Shown one piece after another: positions 15,562-18,753 of a stretch of DNA of 18,753 bases. Origin of the DNA: DAOVRL01 sp964459805 (lineage in GTDB: Bacteria; Planctomycetota; Phycisphaerae; Sedimentisphaerales; Anaerobacaceae); assembly GCA_964459805.1 (NCBI GenBank), contig CAYWOD010000048.1, positions 1 through 18,753 of the forward strand, written 5' to 3'. The position numbers were made by a program, and so were the translations under genes. Position 1 is the stretch's first letter. Every line of letters begins with the position of its first letter. Under the pieces are notes generated by a model. It made no database searches and was not told the origin of the DNA. It saw only the letters and a list, made by a program, of their open reading frames with translations.

Positions 15562-18500
15562 ATGAGGCAGCGAAAATACCACAGGCTCGCGGGCCTGCTC
15601 TGCAGCACGATCTGGATTCTTATTGCAGCGAGCGGCGTTTCGGCCCAATATGCAGACTGGCGTCATACCGGTTCGATGTATATCCTGACCACCCCCGAGG
15701 GTGCGGATCTTCCCGCATCGGCTGTGGTAGAGGACTTCCCTCTGGTGGTCCGTCTGAACAGGGATTTCTTCGACTTTACCCAGGCCCGGCCAAACGGCGA
15801 GGACATCCGCTTTTCTACGACTGCGGGGAGGCAACTGCCCTACCAGATCGAGCAGTGGGATGCGCGCGAGGGCAGCGCCGTTATCTGGGTGAGGATCCCC
15901 AGGATTACGGGTAATGCGATGCAGGAACTGACGGTTCACTGGGGCAATGCCTCGGCGCAGTGTGAATCCGACGGCAAGGCCGTGTTTGACGCGTCAAACG
16001 GGCACCTGGTGGTCTGGCACATGAACGGCCCGGTGACTGAAGACGCGGTCGGCGCGATCCGTTCCAAGGATCTGGGCACAAGCGCCGTCCCCGGCATGAT
16101 CGGCGAAGCCAGGCATTTCCCCGGGGGCAAGGGCGTATTCTGCGGCGAGAATATCGCCACCTTTCCCACGGGCAGTGCGCCGCACTCCTCGTCCGTGTGG
16201 TTCCGCGGCGACAAGCAGAACTGCAGGGTACTGTCCTGGGGCAAGGAGTACAGGCAGGGCAAGGTGCAAATGTGGTATAACAGCCCGTCGAAAATCCGAA
16301 TGGACTGTTACTTCTCAGACGCCGATGTCCGAAGCAACCCTGTGATTCCGCTGGGCCAATGGACCCACGTGGTTCACACCTACCGAAAGAGCGAGTCGCG
16401 CATCTATATCAACGGCGTCCTTGACACAGAGGCCAGGGCCAGATCAGGGGCGCTTAAGATCGAGCGTCCGGCCAGAATGTGGATCGGCGGCTGGTACAAC
16501 CGTTACGATTTCATCGGTGACATCGATGAGGTGCGTATTTCAAACGTAACGCGTTCGCCGGCCTGGATCAAGCTCGAGTACGAGAACCAGAAGCCACTTC
16601 ACACGCTCGTCGGGCCGCTGGTGCAGCCTGGGGATGCTCTGTCCGTGGCGCCGGGCGCGCTAACCGTATCGGAAGGCAAGTCGGCAAAGGTCTCGGCCCG
16701 GGTTGACGGGGCACGGAAGCTCTACTGGATTCTCAAACGCGGCACGGAGGAGACGGTGGTGGGCGTGGATCGACGATCATATACGTTCGATGCCGGCCGG
16801 GTCGGCAGGGATGAAACGCCGGTACTTCGACTCAAGGCGGTGTATCCCGACGGCGTGCGCACCAGGGACGTTGCCATCACGGTCAAGGAGGCGATTCCAG
16901 ATCCGGCGGTCAGTCTCGAGGCGTCCGAGCAATGGGACGGACGCAAGACCATTGAGATCGTCCCGCGCATCGCAAACGTCAGGGCCATGCAGGACGCGGG
17001 CGCCGGAGAGCTGACGTACGACTGGCGCGTCTCGGGAATGGCAGTCATCAAGGAGATCGCACCGGGCAAACTTATTCTCACCCGCGCCCAGAACAGCGGT
17101 AGGATGACCGTGACACTCTCGGTAACCAACGGGGGCGAGCCGGTCACGGTCTCTACGGAGATCGCTGTCCGGGAACCGGACACGGACGCCTGGGTGCGGC
17201 GAATTCCCGAGGATATTGAGATGCCCGTACAGGGGCAGTTTTACGCACGTGATCCCGGCGGCCGAGGCACCCTGCATTGTCGGGGCGCTCTGAAAGAAAA
17301 GGCCGACGAAGTGTTTCTCCGGGTATTCGCCGACGGAAAAGCATATGCGCAAGAGGACATGGCGCCGGGTCGGAACGGCGCTTACGCCTTTGCTGTCAAG
17401 CTCACGGCGGCCTTGGTCAAATATCGCTTCGAGTTGGGGACCCGGACCGGGGGCAAGGAGACGGTTCTGCATCGGGCCGGCGATATCGTCTGCGGCGACG
17501 CCTACCTCATCGAGGGCCAGTCCAATGCCCTGGCCACGGACACGCGCGAGGAATCGCCGCGGGTGACCAACGAATGGGTGCGCAGCTATGGGCAGCCTCG
17601 TTATTTCAAAGAGGGCGAGTGCGAGAACCTATGGTGCAAGCCCGTATGGAAAGCGCATAACAAAGAGCGAAAGGAATACTGGGCGGAACTGGGCTGGTGG
17701 GGCATGGAACTGGCCAATGAGCTGGTGGCCGACCGGAAAGTGCCCGTCTTCATCCTCAACGGCGCACGCGGCGGCACGCGAATCGACCAGCACCAGTGCA
17801 ACGATGAGAATCGCACGGATCTCGATACGATTTACGGGCGCATGCTCTGGCGTGTGCGGCAGGCACGCTTGACCCACGGAATCCGGGCCGTTATCTGGCA
17901 CCAGGGCGAAAGCGACCAGGGGGCGGCAGGGCCGGACGGCGACTACGGATGGAAGAGCTACCAGCGATACTTTGTTGAGATGTCTGCAGACTGGAAGCGG
18001 GATTTCCCCAATGTCAGTCGATATTACGTGTTCCAGATCTGGCCGAATGCCTGCAGCATGGGCGGCGGAAACGGCGACATGCTGCGGGAAAAGCAGCGTA
18101 CCCTGCCGTATCTCTATTCCAATATGGATATTCTCTCCACGCTCGATATCCGGCCCGGCGGATCTTGTCACTACCCGCTTGCAGGGTGGCGTGTCTTTGC
18201 CAGGCGCGTTCAGAACTTGTTGGAGCGGGATTTCTACGGCGCCCAGAGCGACGAACCGATTACCGCACCGAATCTGATGCGGGCCTGCTACGCGGATGCT
18301 GCCCGGCGTTCGATTGCCTTGGAATTCGACCAGCCCGTGGTGTGGGATGATCGGCTGGTCAGCCAATTCTATTTGGACGATACTGAAGGAGTTGTTGTCA
18401 GCGGTGCCGTGACGGACAATGTCCTGATTCTGACGCTGAAAGAGCCTGGCGCGTTCGAGCGCATCACCTATTTGAAGGAGATGGTCTGGAAGCAGGACAA

Positions 18501-18648
18501 TCTCCTCTACGGCCAAAATGGCAAGGCAGTTCTGACCTTCCGCAATGTACCCATATCCAGAAAGCGGCAGTCAGCAGAAAGCGACTACAACTTCATACAA
18601 CCGAAAGCCCCGTTATCCCCTAATTTGGGAAAAATCATGAATCGCTAA
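15562..18648 (+). CDS. Large secreted DUF2341-LamG-SASA multidomain esterase
   Basis: A 1028-residue exported protein. The ATG at 15562 is preferred over the adjacent TTG because AAAGGAA (15546-15552) is 9 nt upstream. The signal peptide ends SGVSAQ. Residues about 30-145 match DUF2341 (LVVRLNRDFFDF, GEDIRFSTTAG, LPYQIEQWD, VWVRIPRI-like spacing). Residues about 148-353 are a LamG/concanavalin-like module (WTHVVHTYRKSESRIYINGV, GDIDEVRISNV). Residues about 355-540 are Ig-like. Residues about 640-885 form a SASA esterase with Ser654 in LIEGQSNAL, NGARGGTRI, IWHQGESDQG and His870 in GSCHYPLAGW. A final beta domain follows. The last ~26 codons (after VPISRKRQ) are supplied by the dispersed repeat copy B, giving an atypical tail. 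It probably docks on and deacetylates the polymer. It is the last gene of the operon. Confidence 0.88.
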   Translation: MRQRKYHRLAGLLCSTIWILIAASGVSAQYADWRHTGSMYILTTPEGADLPASAVVEDFPLVVRLNRDFFDFTQARPNGEDIRFSTTAGRQLPYQIEQWDAREGSAVIWVRIPRITGNAMQELTVHWGNASAQCESDGKAVFDASNGHLVVWHMNGPVTEDAVGAIRSKDLGTSAVPGMIGEARHFPGGKGVFCGENIATFPTGSAPHSSSVWFRGDKQNCRVLSWGKEYRQGKVQMWYNSPSKIRMDCYFSDADVRSNPVIPLGQWTHVVHTYRKSESRIYINGVLDTEARARSGALKIERPARMWIGGWYNRYDFIGDIDEVRISNVTRSPAWIKLEYENQKPLHTLVGPLVQPGDALSVAPGALTVSEGKSAKVSARVDGARKLYWILKRGTEETVVGVDRRSYTFDAGRVGRDETPVLRLKAVYPDGVRTRDVAITVKEAIPDPAVSLEASEQWDGRKTIEIVPRIANVRAMQDAGAGELTYDWRVSGMAVIKEIAPGKLILTRAQNSGRMTVTLSVTNGGEPVTVSTEIAVREPDTDAWVRRIPEDIEMPVQGQFYARDPGGRGTLHCRGALKEKADEVFLRVFADGKAYAQEDMAPGRNGAYAFAVKLTAALVKYRFELGTRTGGKETVLHRAGDIVCGDAYLIEGQSNALATDTREESPRVTNEWVRSYGQPRYFKEGECENLWCKPVWKAHNKERKEYWAELGWWGMELANELVADRKVPVFILNGARGGTRIDQHQCNDENRTDLDTIYGRMLWRVRQARLTHGIRAVIWHQGESDQGAAGPDGDYGWKSYQRYFVEMSADWKRDFPNVSRYYVFQIWPNACSMGGGNGDMLREKQRTLPYLYSNMDILSTLDIRPGGSCHYPLAGWRVFARRVQNLLERDFYGAQSDEPITAPNLMRACYADAARRSIALEFDQPVVWDDRLVSQFYLDDTEGVVVSGAVTDNVLILTLKEPGAFERITYLKEMVWKQDNLLYGQNGKAVLTFRNVPISRKRQSAESDYNFIQPKAPLSPNLGKIMNR

Positions 18649-18705
18649 GTGCTTTATTTGTAAGTATTTGGCTATGGGCTAGGGGGATGTGCAACTGTTT
18701 CAATG
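18572..18705 (+). repeat. Dispersed ~130 bp repeat, copy B
   Basis: Second copy of the element at 3313-3443, in the same orientation. Its left ~77 bp form the 3' end of the multidomain esterase gene (tail ending QPKAPLSPNLGKIMNR-stop) and the rest is intergenic. It retains the identical 15-mer AATTTGGGAAAAATC and the paired half-sites TAAGTGCTTT / TAAGTATTTG. Together with copy A it brackets about 15.3 kb. Confidence 0.75.
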
Positions 18706-18753
18706 TCCGGTGCGCTGGCCTCGCCAAGAGAACCAGGAGAAAAGGTCATATCA
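18706..18753 (+). other. Window end: possible ribosome binding site of a following gene
   Basis: AGGAG and AAAAGG occur near 18735-18745, and the window stops about 8 nt later. That spacing would suit a start codon just beyond the edge. No coding sequence is visible here. Confidence 0.25.

Noticed and set aside
1..18753. CRISPR arrays, tRNA or rRNA genes, IS transposases, integrases and phage genes
   Set aside because: I looked for regularly spaced repeats, cloverleaf-like segments and recombinase motifs on both strands and saw none. Mobility is suggested only by the repeat pair.

Overview
The window is a one-directional cluster of exported carbohydrate-active enzymes, sulfatases and esterases. 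Every recognisable gene is on the + strand and almost every product carries a Sec, Tat or lipoprotein signal. There is no SusC/SusD pair, no transporter and no intact regulator. The organism is inferred to be a Planctomycetota member, most likely Phycisphaerae/Sedimentisphaerales-like. The grounds are paired Tat-lipoprotein S1 sulfatases, DUF2341+LamG and SASA architectures, a relic of a planctomycete-style ECF sigma factor and a relic of a GLUG-repeat protein. Lentisphaerota, Kiritimatiellota or Verrucomicrobiota cannot be excluded from sequence alone.

Layout. Positions 1-186 hold a REP-like hairpin and the leader of a CE7-type acetyl esterase (187-1476). A right-handed beta-helix protein follows (1659-3272). 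The gap 3273-3782 contains copy A of a ~130 bp repeat and a decayed ECF sigma-factor fragment. A three-gene block follows (3783-8260): two sulfatases with near-identical export leaders but different catalytic cores, then a GH71/99-like hydrolase. The 640 bp gap 8261-8900 holds a GLUG-motif protein relic and a 14 bp palindrome. A tight five-gene operon runs from 8901 to 18648 with gaps of 25-51 bp: a SASA esterase with an inserted beta-sandwich, an M64 metallopeptidase, an unrecognised secreted protein, a GH27 alpha-galactosidase lipoprotein with an NPCBM domain, and a 1028-residue DUF2341-LamG-SASA protein. The 3' end of that last gene runs into copy B of the repeat, so a 15.3 kb block is bracketed by the two copies.

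Working together (inference). The set fits removal of O-acetyl groups (CE7, two SASA proteins), sulfate esters (two sulfatases), alpha-galactosyl ends (GH27) and internal alpha-linkages (GH71/99-like) from a sulfated, acetylated, galactose-containing glycan. The beta-helix protein may be a lyase or hydrolase. An M64 peptidase inside the operon suggests the natural substrate could be a glycoprotein or mucin-like material rather than a pure polysaccharide. The relics and the bracketing repeat suggest the locus was assembled from pieces that lost their own regulators.
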